A stretch of DNA of 64,000 nt from JAGWBJ01 sp964291465 (GTDB taxonomy: Bacteria; Chloroflexota; Dehalococcoidia; Lucifugimonadales; JAGWBF01), in assembly GCA_964291465.2 (NCBI GenBank), contig OZ219943.1, positions 62,001 through 126,000 on the forward strand, written 5' to 3'. This document shows, piece by piece, positions 24,340-33,988 of the stretch. Every line of letters begins with the position of its first letter. Position 1 is the stretch's first letter. The notes beneath the pieces were generated by a model. That model saw only the letters and a list, made by a program, of their open reading frames with translations. It was not told the DNA's origin and ran no database searches. The position numbers were made by a program, and so were the translations under genes.

Positions 24340-27149
24340 GCAGATTGGCCCATCTGCACCCTCACTAGCCGCAATTCGTCGTACGAATAGTCTTCGCCAA
24401 GCGTTTCCTTGACTGGCTTCAAGTGTTCGTCGCCTGCCTCGATGAAGGCTTGCACGATGCGCTCGTACCGCGGTGACCGAGGCATGAGGTGTGTTAGGTC
24501 AACGGTGCGTCCCTCGCGGGTAATCCGCTCCAAGTGAGTGAGAACCGTCTGTTCTGCAATGCCGCGCTGCCGGGCGGTCTCAGCGACAGTCAGTCCCGAA
24601 CGTACCAAGTCAAGCGTCAACAGGTGTGATTCGCCATTGTCAGGGCTGAGGCCGAGGCGCTGCAGTCTGGCCCTGACAGCGGAGGGTTGGCGTTTCAGCG
24701 TGGATGCGATCTCACCAATCGACTGTCCCGCTTCCAAGAGATCCTTGAGTTGCTGATGTTCAGAGGCATCCCAAGGTTCGTAAGCGCGTTGATGAAAGCG
24801 TCGTACCTCGTTCAAGTAGGAACCAGGCTCAGGATTGGGTCGAGGAGAGTCTGTGCATGACGAATCGGCCGGACTCTTGGATGTCCTAGTCGGCTCCAGC
24901 AGGACCTGCAGCGACCCTAGTCGACTTGGATGCCGCAGTTTTCTCAAAGCTCGCTTCTCGATCTGTCGAACCCGTTCTCTGGAGAGGCCTAGGCACGTTG
25001 CTATTTCTTGAAGCGTGCGCTCACGCCCATCTTCAAGACCGAATCTCCGGGCGACTACACAAGCCTCACGCGGCTTAAGAGTCTCGAGTATCTTCCCGAC
25101 CTCGCTGTGCAGCGTCCGATGTAAGGCTACGTCTTCTTGGGTAATCGTTACAGAGTGGCCTACGAGGTGGGACACGAGCTTCTCCGCAGGCGTAGAGACA
25201 CGGACAGATGGGGTATCCGTGGAACTGGACGATGTCTGAGATACTGCGGAAGCTGTCGAGTGTGACGGCGTCTCCGCGGAGGCGTCTCCAGTACCGGCCA
25301 CGTGCCCCGCGATGACGGAGAGGAACTCGTCCCCGAACTGACGCAGCTTGGACTCCCCTACCCCCTTGACCTTCAGCATCGAGGCGCGGTCTCCTGGCAT
25401 GCTCGACGCCAACTGGCGGAGAGTGGCGTCACTGAACACGACAAACGCCGGAACGCCCAGTGAGTCGGCCAGCTCCTTTCTGAGCACGCGAAGCTTCTGG
25501 AACAACGCATGGTCATGGGGAGCGGCCGGGTCGCCTTGTGGGGCCGGACCGGCGGCCTGTCCAACCAGGGTCACGGTCTCGCGGCCCTTGAGGAGCTTCC
25601 TGCCCCCGGGGGTTACGGACAGAGTCGGAAACTCCCCCGACGCCCGCTCGACCAGACCCATGCCGATGAGCTGGTCGATGATATCCTTCAGGTCGTCGGC
25701 CTCCATCTCCCGCGTGATGCCGTGGACGGAGAGCCGATCATGTCCCAGCGCCATTACTCGACTCGAACGGCTGCCGCGAAGCACCTCGACCACGTGATTG
25801 GCGCCGAACCTCTCTCCGGTGCGTATGACGGCCGACAGCACTTTCTGGACCACCTCGGTGCCATCGAAGGTGCCGTCTGACCCGGCACGCCGTTGCTCAG
25901 CCAGGCATACGTCACAGGCCCCGCAATTCTCTGGGGTCCACTCCTCGCCGAAGTAGCCCAAGAGGAACCGTCGTCGACACGACTTCGTACTCCCGTACTC
26001 GACCATCTTAGCCAGCTTCGCCTCGGCGTTGGCCCTCTCTGCGTCGTCATCCATCTGACCGATGAAGAACTCCTGCTTCATCTTGTCACCGTATGAGAAG
26101 AACAGGACGCAGTCGCTGGGCCGGCCATCCCGCCCCGCCCTGCCGGTCTCCTGGTAGTAGCCCTCGATGGTCTTCGGCAGATCGTAGTGGACCACGAGGC
26201 GGATGTTCGGCTTGTCCACGCCCATGCCGAAGGCTATCGTGGCCACGATTATCGGGACCTCGTCGCTGAGGAACCGTTCCTGGGTCTTCCGACGCACCTC
26301 GTCCTCCAACCCGGCATGATAGGCCAGAGCCCTGAATCCTCGGCCGGCCAGCCGTGACGCCAGGTCCTCGGTCTCCTGCCGGGAGAAGCGGTACACGATG
26401 GCCGAGCCGGCGCCTAGCCGTCCGAGCAAGTCGACAAGGGCCTGGAAGCTCTTGCGTTTGGGCCTCACCGTATAGGTCAGATTGGGCCTGTTGAAGCTCG
26501 CTACGAACCTGGAAGCGCTGGGCATCCTCAGCTGCTGGACGATGTCTTCACGGACCCTCTCGGTAGCCGTGGCCGTGAGGGCGATCATCGGCGTATCCGG
26601 AAAGTCGTCCTGAAGGGTCTGAAGGTTCCGGTAGTCGGGCCTGAAGTCGTGGCCCCACTCCGAGATGCAGTGGGCTTCGTCGATGGCAATCAGCCCCAGC
26701 TTCAGGGCTCGCAAAAAGCCGTTGAACCGCTCGATTGTCAGCCGCTCAGGTGACACGTACAGGATGTCCAGGCGGCCCCGATATGCGTCCGCCTGCACGG
26801 CCCGCACGTCGGCGTAGGTCATGGCGCTGTTGATGAAGGCCGCCCTGATTCCCTTGGACTTGAGCGAGTCGACCTGGTCCTTCATCAGGGCGATCAGCGG
26901 GGACACCACCAGCGTCACCCCGTCGAGGAGCAGCGCGGGGAGCTGGTAGCAGACGGACTTCCCGCTGCCCGTCGGCATCAGGACCAGCGAGTCCCGCCCG
27001 GCCAGCACGTTCTCGATGACCTCTTCCTGCATGGGCAGGAAGCCGTCATGCCCAAAGCGCTGCTTCAGGACATCCGCCAATCTGCCGTTGGCCGCGTTAG
27101 CTTCCTGCATCGTGTCGTCCATTGTCATCGGCCAGTCATGGTCGCACAC
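24312..27149 (-). CDS. recQ: RecQ helicase with C-terminal sigma-70 region 4-like and HTH domains
   Basis: The 945-residue protein starts as a normal RecQ: FLPMQEEVIENVLAGRD, Walker A MPTGSGKSVCYQLPAL, IDEAHCISEWGHDFRP, TATATERVREDI, QETGRAGRDGRPSDC, a zinc site (CRRRF...CGACDVC), RQC winged helix and an HRDC domain (RVLRKELADSLGVPAFVVFS). Unusually, at about residues 680-750 follows KPREACVVARRFGLEDGRE and LSRERVRQIEKRALRKLRHP, which reads like sigma-70 region 4.2, then a helix-turn-helix near residues 840-880 (SGLTVAETARQRGIAEQT), the kind of tail found on some RecQ proteins. The GTG at 27149 is the longest start; the ATG at 27128 is an alternative. It unwinds DNA 3'-5'. The promoter-recognition-like domain may aid DNA binding. 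Confidence 0.93.
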   Translation of the reverse strand: MCDHDWPMTMDDTMQEANAANGRLADVLKQRFGHDGFLPMQEEVIENVLAGRDSLVLMPTGSGKSVCYQLPALLLDGVTLVVSPLIALMKDQVDSLKSKGIRAAFINSAMTYADVRAVQADAYRGRLDILYVSPERLTIERFNGFLRALKLGLIAIDEAHCISEWGHDFRPDYRNLQTLQDDFPDTPMIALTATATERVREDIVQQLRMPSASRFVASFNRPNLTYTVRPKRKSFQALVDLLGRLGAGSAIVYRFSRQETEDLASRLAGRGFRALAYHAGLEDEVRRKTQERFLSDEVPIIVATIAFGMGVDKPNIRLVVHYDLPKTIEGYYQETGRAGRDGRPSDCVLFFSYGDKMKQEFFIGQMDDDAERANAEAKLAKMVEYGSTKSCRRRFLLGYFGEEWTPENCGACDVCLAEQRRAGSDGTFDGTEVVQKVLSAVIRTGERFGANHVVEVLRGSRSSRVMALGHDRLSVHGITREMEADDLKDIIDQLIGMGLVERASGEFPTLSVTPGGRKLLKGRETVTLVGQAAGPAPQGDPAAPHDHALFQKLRVLRKELADSLGVPAFVVFSDATLRQLASSMPGDRASMLKVKGVGESKLRQFGDEFLSVIAGHVAGTGDASAETPSHSTASAVSQTSSSSTDTPSVRVSTPAEKLVSHLVGHSVTITQEDVALHRTLHSEVGKILETLKPREACVVARRFGLEDGRERTLQEIATCLGLSRERVRQIEKRALRKLRHPSRLGSLQVLLEPTRTSKSPADSSCTDSPRPNPEPGSYLNEVRRFHQRAYEPWDASEHQQLKDLLEAGQSIGEIASTLKRQPSAVRARLQRLGLSPDNGESHLLTLDLVRSGLTVAETARQRGIAEQTVLTHLERITREGRTVDLTHLMPRSPRYERIVQAFIEAGDEHLKPVKETLGEDYSYDELRLVRVQMGQSAQGNVDRSS

Positions 27150-27351
27150 ATGGTTTCCGCGTCAGGGCGCGAAGGGTTATGTGAACCCGGTTCAAGATAT
27201 CATAGACCGGATGTGTGCATCCCAACAACCGGTGCTGCAGCCCCACTCCGGCGAGACGTGCGCGCCTTAACAGCCGCCGGGCAGCCGTGATATGCTGCGG
27301 ACGGCCCCATTCTACACGGCGGCGGAGCACCCCCACACTCGGGAGGACGAC

Positions 27352-28299
27352 ATGCGGCAACGACCCTTCGGCAAGCTGGGCACGGCCAGCGCCCTTACCC
27401 TCGGCGGCGGAGGCCTCGGGCACGTCTGGGGGGCCACGACCCGGGAGGAGTGCGTCGAGACGGTGCGCGAGGCCGTGGAGTCCGGCATCGACGTCCTGGA
27501 CCTGGCGGCCTCCTATGGCAACGGCGAGTCGGAGCGAGTGATAGGCGAGGCCTTTGACGGCGCGCTGCCCGCCGGGGTCCGGGTCGTCACCAAGTGCCGC
27601 GTCGGAGACACCCCGCCGGAGCAGGTGTACGACCTCCTCTCCACCAGCCTGGCGGGCAGCCTGGAGCGCATGAAGCTGGAGCGGGTGGACGTGATGTTCC
27701 TGCACAACGCCGTCACCCTTGGGGACGAGGGCGGAGAGCGGCTGACCACCGTGGCTGCCGTGACCGAGGCCGTGGCGCCGGCCTTCCAGCGGCTCATCGA
27801 GGAGGGGCGCATCGGACACTGGGGCCTCACGGGCATCAGCCAGGCCGACGCCCTCATCCACCTGCTGGCCAATGGCCCCCGTCCAGACTACATCCAGTGC
27901 ATCGCCAACCTGCTGGACTCGGCGGGAGGGCTGGTGGAAGGCGACGGACCGGCCCGCCCGCGGGACATCATCGCGGCGGCCAACGCCGGCGGCGTCGCGG
28001 TCATGGGCATCCGGGCAGTCCAGGCCGGCGCGCTGACGGACTCCATCGACCGGCCGCTGCCCGAGGGTCATACGGAGCTGGCAGACTACGCCCGGGCGGC
28101 GCCCTTCCGGGCCCTGGCGGCGGAGCTGGGACACAGTGCGGCGTACCTGGCCCACTGCTATGCCCTTTCGATGGAGGGCATCTCCACGGTCGTGCTGGGC
28201 GTGAAGAACCGGCAAGAGCTGAGGGAGTGCATCGCGGCGGAGGCGGCCGCGCCGCTGGACGCCGCCCTCATGGCCCGCATCGCCGCCTGCGTGGGATAG
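27352..28299 (+). CDS. aldo/keto reductase
   Basis: The start chosen is the ATG at 27352 with GGGAGGA four bases upstream, giving 315 residues; an ATG 20 codons earlier has no ribosome site. Motifs include RPFGKLGTASALTLGGGGLG, the catalytic Asp and Tyr in VLDLAASYGNGESE, Lys in VVTKCRVGD and His in DVMFLHNAV. It resembles the aldo/keto reductase group related to L-fucose/D-threo-aldose dehydrogenases. NADPH-dependent carbonyl reduction in the cytoplasm is expected; the substrate is unknown. It diverges from recQ across 202 bases that hold only a small GGGTT/AACCC hairpin. Confidence 0.88.
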   Translation: MRQRPFGKLGTASALTLGGGGLGHVWGATTREECVETVREAVESGIDVLDLAASYGNGESERVIGEAFDGALPAGVRVVTKCRVGDTPPEQVYDLLSTSLAGSLERMKLERVDVMFLHNAVTLGDEGGERLTTVAAVTEAVAPAFQRLIEEGRIGHWGLTGISQADALIHLLANGPRPDYIQCIANLLDSAGGLVEGDGPARPRDIIAAANAGGVAVMGIRAVQAGALTDSIDRPLPEGHTELADYARAAPFRALAAELGHSAAYLAHCYALSMEGISTVVLGVKNRQELRECIAAEAAAPLDAALMARIAACVG

Positions 28300-28361
28300 C
28301 ATCCCGCGTCCGGCGCCGCCCTGAGACCTGCGACAGAGCCCAGATTCATGGCCCAAACGAG

Positions 28362-29222
28362 ATGGAAGACAAGACCTGCCTGATAACCGGCGGCAGCAAC
28401 GGCATCGGCTATGCGGCAGCGCGGGAGCTGGCCCGCATGGGCGCGAACGTGACGATGGTTGGCCGGAATGCAACCAAGACCGCCGCCGCAACGGCCCGGA
28501 TCATCGAGGAGACCGGCAACCCCTCGGTGCGTTACCTGCTGGCCGACCTCTCTTCGCAGAGCGACGTCCGCGGGCTGGCAGCCCAGGTAAAGGAGCAGAT
28601 GCCCAGGCTGGACGTCCTGGTGAACAACGCCGGGGCCGTATTTCTCTCCAACCGCAGCAGCGTCGACGGCGTCGAGATGACCTTCGCTTTGAACCACCTG
28701 GGGTACTACTTGTTGACCACACTGCTCCTGGACCTGCTGAAAGGCTCGGCGCCCGCCCGTATAGTCAACGTCTCGTCCAAGTCCCACCTATCCGCTGGCA
28801 GGTTCCGGCTGGAGGACCTGCCCAAGCCCGGGAGGAACGGCGGTTACAGGGCCTATGGACGCTCCAAGCTCTGCAACATCCTGTTCACCTACAAGCTGGC
28901 GCGACGGCTCGAATGCTCGGGCGTAACGGTCAACGCCCTGCACCCCGGGCTGGTCCGCACCAACATAGCGCGGGACAACGGCTTTCTGGGCCGAGTGGCC
29001 AACTTCCTTATAGGCGTCCGGGGCGTCAACGCCCTGAAGGGGGCGGAGACGTTGACCTACCTGGCGACCTCTCCCGAGGTCGAGGGGGTCACGGGCAAGT
29101 ACTTCGTGGACTGCCGCCCCGTGGCGTCGTCGGCCTTGAGCTACGACGCCCGGCTGGCCTCGGACCTCTGGGACATGAGCGAACGACTTACAGCGCCGGG
29201 AGCCCGGGCGAGCGGCGGGTAG
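28362..29222 (+). CDS. short-chain dehydrogenase/reductase (retinol dehydrogenase-like)
   Basis: From the ATG at 28362 the product has 286 residues. It shows the SDR cofactor motif CLITGGSNGIGYAAARELA, LVNNAGAVF, the catalytic Ser in IVNVSSKSHLS and Tyr/Lys in YRAYGRSKLCN, and VNALHPGLVRTNI after the active site. The pattern is closest to the retinol dehydrogenase/WW-oxidoreductase-like subgroup common in soil and marine bacteria. Cofactor is likely NADP(H). It follows the aldo/keto reductase gene on the same strand by 62 bases. Confidence 0.9.
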   Translation: MEDKTCLITGGSNGIGYAAARELARMGANVTMVGRNATKTAAATARIIEETGNPSVRYLLADLSSQSDVRGLAAQVKEQMPRLDVLVNNAGAVFLSNRSSVDGVEMTFALNHLGYYLLTTLLLDLLKGSAPARIVNVSSKSHLSAGRFRLEDLPKPGRNGGYRAYGRSKLCNILFTYKLARRLECSGVTVNALHPGLVRTNIARDNGFLGRVANFLIGVRGVNALKGAETLTYLATSPEVEGVTGKYFVDCRPVASSALSYDARLASDLWDMSERLTAPGARASGG

Positions 29223-29274
29223 CCCGGGGCTCCCGGTCCAGCACTCGCTCCAAGCACTCGCTAAGGAGGTCTCC

Positions 29275-29838
29275 ATGGAGATTGGCGAGACTCTCTACGT
29301 CTTCGAGAGGGAGCCTTGGCGCGAATGGCTGGAGGCCAACTTCGATACCGCCAAAGAGATCTGGCTGGTCTATCCCAACAAGGCTTCGGGCGAACCGCGC
29401 ATCATCTACAACGACGCCGTGGAGGAGGCCCTGTGCTTCGGCTGGATAGACAGCATCATCAAGAAGCTCGACGGCCTGCACGCCGTCCAGCGCTTCACCC
29501 CCCGGAACCCCCGGAGCGGCTACTCCCAGCAGAACAAGGAGAGGCTGCGCTGGCTCGCTGCCGAGGGGCTGCTGCACCCGTCGGTACAGGAGTCGGTCGA
29601 GGACATCCTGAAGGAGGACTTCGTGTTTCCCGCCGACATCCTGCAGGCGGTCCGGGCGAACGAGCAGGCGTGGAAGCACTTCCAGGGCTTCTCCCCCGCC
29701 TACCGGAGGATTCGCGTGGCGTATATAGACGCCGGCAGAAGGCGCCCGGAGGTGTACAAAAGCCGGTTGAAGAGCTTCATCAAGGCCACCGAGAAGGGCA
29801 AACAGATAGGTCACGGCGGCATACAGAAGTATTTCTAG
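29275..29838 (+). CDS. YdeI/OmpD-associated family protein
   Basis: The 187-residue product begins with ETLYVFEREPWREWLEANF and has IWLVYPNKASGEPRI, the very conserved ALCFGWIDSIIKKLDG and QRFTPRNPRSGYSQQNKERL, and a C-terminal YKSRLKSFIKATEKGKQI segment, all typical of YdeI-like proteins. The molecular function is unsettled; some members are linked to resistance against bacteriocins or cationic peptides. CTAAGGAGGTCTCC before the ATG is an excellent ribosome site. Its stop is directly followed by the ATG of the next gene. Confidence 0.88.
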   Translation: MEIGETLYVFEREPWREWLEANFDTAKEIWLVYPNKASGEPRIIYNDAVEEALCFGWIDSIIKKLDGLHAVQRFTPRNPRSGYSQQNKERLRWLAAEGLLHPSVQESVEDILKEDFVFPADILQAVRANEQAWKHFQGFSPAYRRIRVAYIDAGRRRPEVYKSRLKSFIKATEKGKQIGHGGIQKYF

Positions 29839-31218
29839 ATGGCAGCGAGGACTGACTTGCGCATGCGTGACACGCGGCCGTCGCTCCGACCCCCGCGCCC
29901 GTTCCCGGCCCGGACGGCGCTCTGCGTCCTACTGGCCGCCGCCCTGCTGGCGTGTACCGGCGGGAGCGAGGACGCCGCCAGCGACGGCCGTGTGGTGGAG
30001 CTGGAAGCCAGGGCCCGGTCCCTGGAGGAGTCCGTCCAAGACCTTGCCGAGGAGAACGCCGATCTGAGAAGCGAAATAACGGCCCTTCGACAGGCACAGG
30101 CCGGGCTCGTAGAGGCCCGGGAAGCCGCCGATGCGGCCAGGGAGCACGAGGAGGAGGTGGCGGACTTCGAGGAGGGGCAGGAAGCGCAGCTAGGCGCCCT
30201 GGAAGAGGGCCAGGTCCGCACCGGCAAGCGTCTGGACGACATGGACGCCCGGCTCCGGGATCTGGAGAGAGTAGCCTCCATAGTGGAGCCGCTCCTCCCC
30301 ATCGTGGAGCAGTGGACCACGGGCAAGGGGTCGTCGCAGCCGGAAAGCAGCGTCTTGGAAAGCACCGTCAGGCTGGCGGAGGACTCCGGGGCCCAGGTCC
30401 ACTACGTCGACCACCCCCAACGAAAGGACCGCTCGGTCCTGATCACGCCATTGGAGTTCGTCGACGGCGAGACCCCGCTCATCGTTTCCCTTCACGGCTA
30501 CGGGGGGAACTCCGCCGACCACGCCGCTTACGTGCCTCTTCATCAGCGGGTGAACAAGGACGGATTCGCCCTGCTGCTGCCCAACGGGACCCTCGACGCC
30601 CAGGGCAACCGCTTCTGGAATCCCACCGACCGTTGCTGCGAGTCAGGCAAGACCGGCGAGGACGACGTGGCCTATCTGACGGGACTGGTGGAGGAGGCGC
30701 GGAAGGTCAGGGAGTTCGGGCCGGTGTACTTCTTCGGCTACTCCAACGGCGGTTTCATGTCATACCACATGGCGTGCAAGGGCCTACCCGGCCTCCGCGC
30801 CGTGGCCAGCCTGGCCGGCACGAGCTACGTCGAGGACTCAAGCTGCGACGGCGCACATCCAGTGTCCGTGTTGCACGTCCACGGGACCTCAGACAGTGTG
30901 ATCTTGTTCGAGGGCGCCCGGAGCGAGCCCGACCCCAAGGGCGATGGCGACCCGGCGTTCTACGCCGGGGCCGAGGAGATGGTGGCGCGCTGGAGCCAGC
31001 GGGCCGGCTGCGCTTGGCCTGAACACCCTCAACCCTATGCCACCCTGGACCTGGACCAGTACGTGCCGGGGCCCGAGACCCAGGCATTCCGCGCGGGGCT
31101 GGGCTGCGCCCAAGGGATCGACATCGAGCTGTGGACGGGCGCGGGCAGCGGCCACTCACCCGGCTACGGCGACGACTTCGTGGGTGCTCTGGTCGGGTGG
31201 CTTCTCTCACAGGAGTAA
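29839..31218 (+). CDS. coiled-coil lipoprotein with PHB-depolymerase/feruloyl-esterase-like domain
   Basis: The 459-residue protein begins right after the previous stop (TAGATG); a start at codon 9 (MRDTRPSL) is equally possible. A signal peptide with lipobox LLACTGG is followed by a heptad-rich helix (about residues 50-150, VVELEARARSLEESVQDLAE). The catalytic domain starts near residue 180: PLIVSLHGYGGNSADHAAY, nucleophile Ser in YFFGYSNGGFMSYH, HVHGTSDSVILFEG for the acid region, and GSGHSPGYGDDF for the His. This is the LpqC/PHB depolymerase type of secreted esterase. The coiled coil in front of it is unusual and may hold the enzyme away from the membrane or oligomerise it. Confidence 0.85.
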   Translation: MAARTDLRMRDTRPSLRPPRPFPARTALCVLLAAALLACTGGSEDAASDGRVVELEARARSLEESVQDLAEENADLRSEITALRQAQAGLVEAREAADAAREHEEEVADFEEGQEAQLGALEEGQVRTGKRLDDMDARLRDLERVASIVEPLLPIVEQWTTGKGSSQPESSVLESTVRLAEDSGAQVHYVDHPQRKDRSVLITPLEFVDGETPLIVSLHGYGGNSADHAAYVPLHQRVNKDGFALLLPNGTLDAQGNRFWNPTDRCCESGKTGEDDVAYLTGLVEEARKVREFGPVYFFGYSNGGFMSYHMACKGLPGLRAVASLAGTSYVEDSSCDGAHPVSVLHVHGTSDSVILFEGARSEPDPKGDGDPAFYAGAEEMVARWSQRAGCAWPEHPQPYATLDLDQYVPGPETQAFRAGLGCAQGIDIELWTGAGSGHSPGYGDDFVGALVGWLLSQE

Positions 31219-31272
31219 GCACTCCTTGCGCATCGCCGGCGCACCCTGAAGAGTGGCTTCCGAATCGTCACC

Positions 31273-32453
31273 ATGGGCAATGTCTGGGAAGTCCTGATAG
31301 TCGCCACACGCTTGGGCCTCACGTCCTTTGGAGGTCCCATCGCTCACATCGGCTACTTCCGCGAGGAATACGTCGTCCGGCGCCGATGGCTCACCGAAGA
31401 GAGCTTCGGGGAGCTCGTGGCCCTCTGCCAGTTCCTGCCCGGGCCGGCCAGCAGCCAGCTGGGCATGGCCATCGGCATGAGACGCGCCGGCATTGCCGGT
31501 GGGTTCATCGCCTGGCTGGGCTTCACATTTCCGTCGGCCCTGGCCTTGATCTTGTTCGCATACGGGGTGCACGCGTTCGACGAACAGGCGGGCGACTGGC
31601 TGCACGGCCTGAAGATCGTCGCCGTCGCCGTCGTGGCCCTCGCGCTGTGGGGCATGGGAAGGACGCTGCGCCGGACAGGCCGCGAATAGCCATCGCTGTC
31701 ATTGCAACGGCAGCTGTGCTCGTGACCGGCGGCATCGCGGCCCAGCTAGCCGTAATCGCAGGGGGAGCGGCGCTCGGACTGGCGCTATTGCGTCCGGCGG
31801 AGATGCAGCCGATGGGCGCGCCCGCCAAGCTCACCGGGACCCTCGTCGGATCGGCGGCGCTGACGGCATTCCTCGTCCTACTCCTGGCCCTGCCGGTGGT
31901 GGCCCGGCTCACCGACGGCACTCTTCCCGCGCTGGTGGACAGCTTCTACCGGTCCGGGTCCCTTGTGTTCGGCGGAGGCCACGTCGTGCTGCCGCTGCTG
32001 GAGGCTGAGGTCGTGCCGCCCGGCTGGGTGACGAAGGACGAGTTCATAGCGGGATACGGAGCGGCCCAGGCTGTGCCAGGCCCGCTGTTCACCTTCTCTG
32101 CCTACCTTGGGACGGTTATGGAAGCCGCGACGCCCCGGTGGGCCGGGGGCCTGCTGGCCCTGGCGGCGATATTCGCCCCGTCGTTCCTGCTGGTCCTGGG
32201 GGTGCTGCCCTTCTGGGAGCTGTTGAGGGGCTTCGGCCGGGTCAGACAGGCACTGATGGGCGTGAACGCGGCGGTGGTGGGGCTGCTCCTAGCGGCCCTC
32301 TACGACCCGGTGTGGACCAGCGCGGTCTCGGCCCCCGAGGACTTCGCCCTGGCGGCGGGCGCCTTCGCGCTCCTCGCTTTCTGGAAGGCGCCGCCGTGGT
32401 TGGTCGTCCTGCTGGCTGCCGGGGCCGGAGCATTCATTGCATGGCTCTGGTAG
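31273..32453 (+). CDS. chrA: chromate transporter ChrA (single-base frameshift)
   Basis: The first part (31273-31689) reads ATRLGLTSFGGPIAHIGYF, ELVALCQFLPGPASSQLGM and then ends at a TAG. The second half is in the next frame, PDRPRIAIAVIATAAVL through FGGGHVVLPLLEAEVVPPGW and AAQAVPGPLFTFSAYLG to the stop at 32453. Adding one C to the CC at about 31671 (giving RTLRPDRPR) joins them into a 393-residue ChrA, the normal length for the two-domain form. About ten or more membrane spans are visible. The family exports chromate, probably against sulfate; whether this copy is a pseudogene or a sequence error is undecided. Split short-chain ChrA pairs exist but lack this junction. Confidence 0.85.
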
Positions 32454-32466
32454 TACACATGCCCCC

Positions 32467-33457
32467 CTACTTGGAGGGGAACAGCACGGCCAGCAGGTCC
32501 AGGATCAGCTTGGCGGTGAACCTGGTCGTCGTCTCCGCGTGGTCGTAGGGCGGGGCCACCTCTACGAAGTCGCACCCGACTATGTTCACCCGCTTGGTCA
32601 GGGCGAGCAGCGCGTCCCGCACCTCGAAGTAGTAGAGGCCGCCGGGGGCCGGGGTCCCGGTGCCCGGCATCTGCACCGGGTCCATCACATCGACGTCCAC
32701 AGTCAGGTAGGCGTTCCCGCCGGGCGGGACCTGGGCCACCGTCGCCTCGGGCCCCATAGCCCGGAACTGGTCCGTGGTTACAACCTTCACGCCCTTGGAT
32801 ATGGCGTCCTCGTAGACGTCGGCCTGGGCCTTCCGTACTCCCAGTGAGGTTATGTTCCTGATGTTGGGCAGGTCGAAGCAGCGCCGTATGGGACACCCGT
32901 GGTTGTAGAAGGTGCCCTGGAGCTCGTGGGTGAAGTCCATGTGGGCGTCGAAGTGGACCACGTCCAGGTCCGGGTAGCTGCCGAACCCGCGCACCGCCGG
33001 AAAGGTGATGGAGTGGTCTCCCCCGACTATCACGGGAAACGACCCCCTTGCCAACATCTTCCTAACGGCGTGGGTGATCTTGGCGAAGTTGCTCTCCACG
33101 TCCGAGGGGATGATGGTCACGTCGCCGCAGTCTGCCATGGTGACGTTGCGGAGCATCGTCGCCTTCATGTCGATGTCGAAGAAGCCCTGGGCCTCCTTGT
33201 CCTCGAGCGGGTCGATGTAGTCGTAGATCCTGTTGACCTGCCTGAGGCCGTTGGGCCCGAACCGCGCCCCGGGCCGGCCGTATGTGCCCTGGTCGTAGGG
33301 GACCCCGAGGAACGCGATGTCCAGCGTCCAGCGCATCCAGGTCCCCCACCAACGGAGTGCGGAAGAAGGACAGGGGCGCCGCCCGGGTCGCGGGCCACGG
33401 GCCCTCCCAAGTGTCCTTCAGCTCCAGGGACCTGTTCGGCTCTTGTTCAGCGTTCAT
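32467..33457 (-). CDS. speB: agmatinase/arginase family ureohydrolase (single-base frameshift)
   Basis: The frame to 33336 holds the enzyme core: IAFLGVPYDQGTYGRPGARF, the Mn-binding PVIVGGDHSITFPAV and VVHFDAHMDF, and YLTVDVDVMDPVQMPGTGTP. The family's N-terminal segment is found one frame away: an ATG at 33457 with GGGAGGACAGAC before it, reading MNAEQEPNRSLELKD and then SFFRTPLVGDLDALDA. Removing one G near 33320 fuses both into 329 residues, the normal length. The enzyme would hydrolyse agmatine or another guanidino compound to release urea. An alternative is that translation really begins at the weak ATG at 33336, giving 289 residues. Confidence 0.87.
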
Positions 33458-33531
33458 GTCTGTCCTCCCGTTCCTTCCGTGCCGAATGGCTGTGTTATGT
33501 CACCCAACTCCTCTGGCCAGACCTGATGCCC

Positions 33532-33981
33532 TCATGCGAGGCTCTCCAGCGTCCTTAGCGCGTTCCGGATGTGGCTGCTCATGCGCAGCTCGTTGTGGAA
33601 GACCCCCCTGATGACCCCCTCGCCGTCGATGACGTAGGTCACCCGGGAGGTGCCCAGCCCGAACCGGCGTTGGACGTCGTAGAGCCGGCGTATGTCGCCC
33701 CCCGCGTCGCTCCCCAGTCCGAAGGGAGCGCCGACGGCGCCACCGAAGCGCTTGACCCTGTCCACGCCGTCGGCGCTGATGCCGATGACGACGGCGTTGC
33801 GGGCGGCGAGCTCGTCGTAGGAGTCGCGGAATCCCTCCACCTCGACGGTGCAGCCGTGGGTGAAGGTGCGCGGAAAAAAGAAGAGGACGACGTTCCGACC
33901 CCGGTGCTCCGAGAGGGTGAACCGCCCGCCGGAGCCGAGGACCACCGTGAAGTCGGGAGCTTGGGCGCCGGTCTCGAGCAT
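33532..33981 (-). CDS. bcp: Bcp/AhpC-TSA family peroxiredoxin
   Basis: The 149-residue protein has the thiol peroxidase layout: GAQAPDFTVVLGSGGRFTLS, then VVLFFFPRTFTHGCTVEVEG with the peroxidatic Cys (THGC instead of the usual TPGC), and VTYVIDGEGVIRGVFHN. There is no second Cys five residues later, so it is a one-Cys form that needs an external reductant. Its ATG lies seven bases after the GMC oxidoreductase stop, with GGGGAG upstream, so the two are co-transcribed. Removing peroxide made by the oxidoreductase is an attractive role. Confidence 0.9.
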   Translation of the reverse strand: MLETGAQAPDFTVVLGSGGRFTLSEHRGRNVVLFFFPRTFTHGCTVEVEGFRDSYDELAARNAVVIGISADGVDRVKRFGGAVGAPFGLGSDAGGDIRRLYDVQRRFGLGTSRVTYVIDGEGVIRGVFHNELRMSSHIRNALRTLESLA

Positions 33982-33988
33982 TGCCCCG

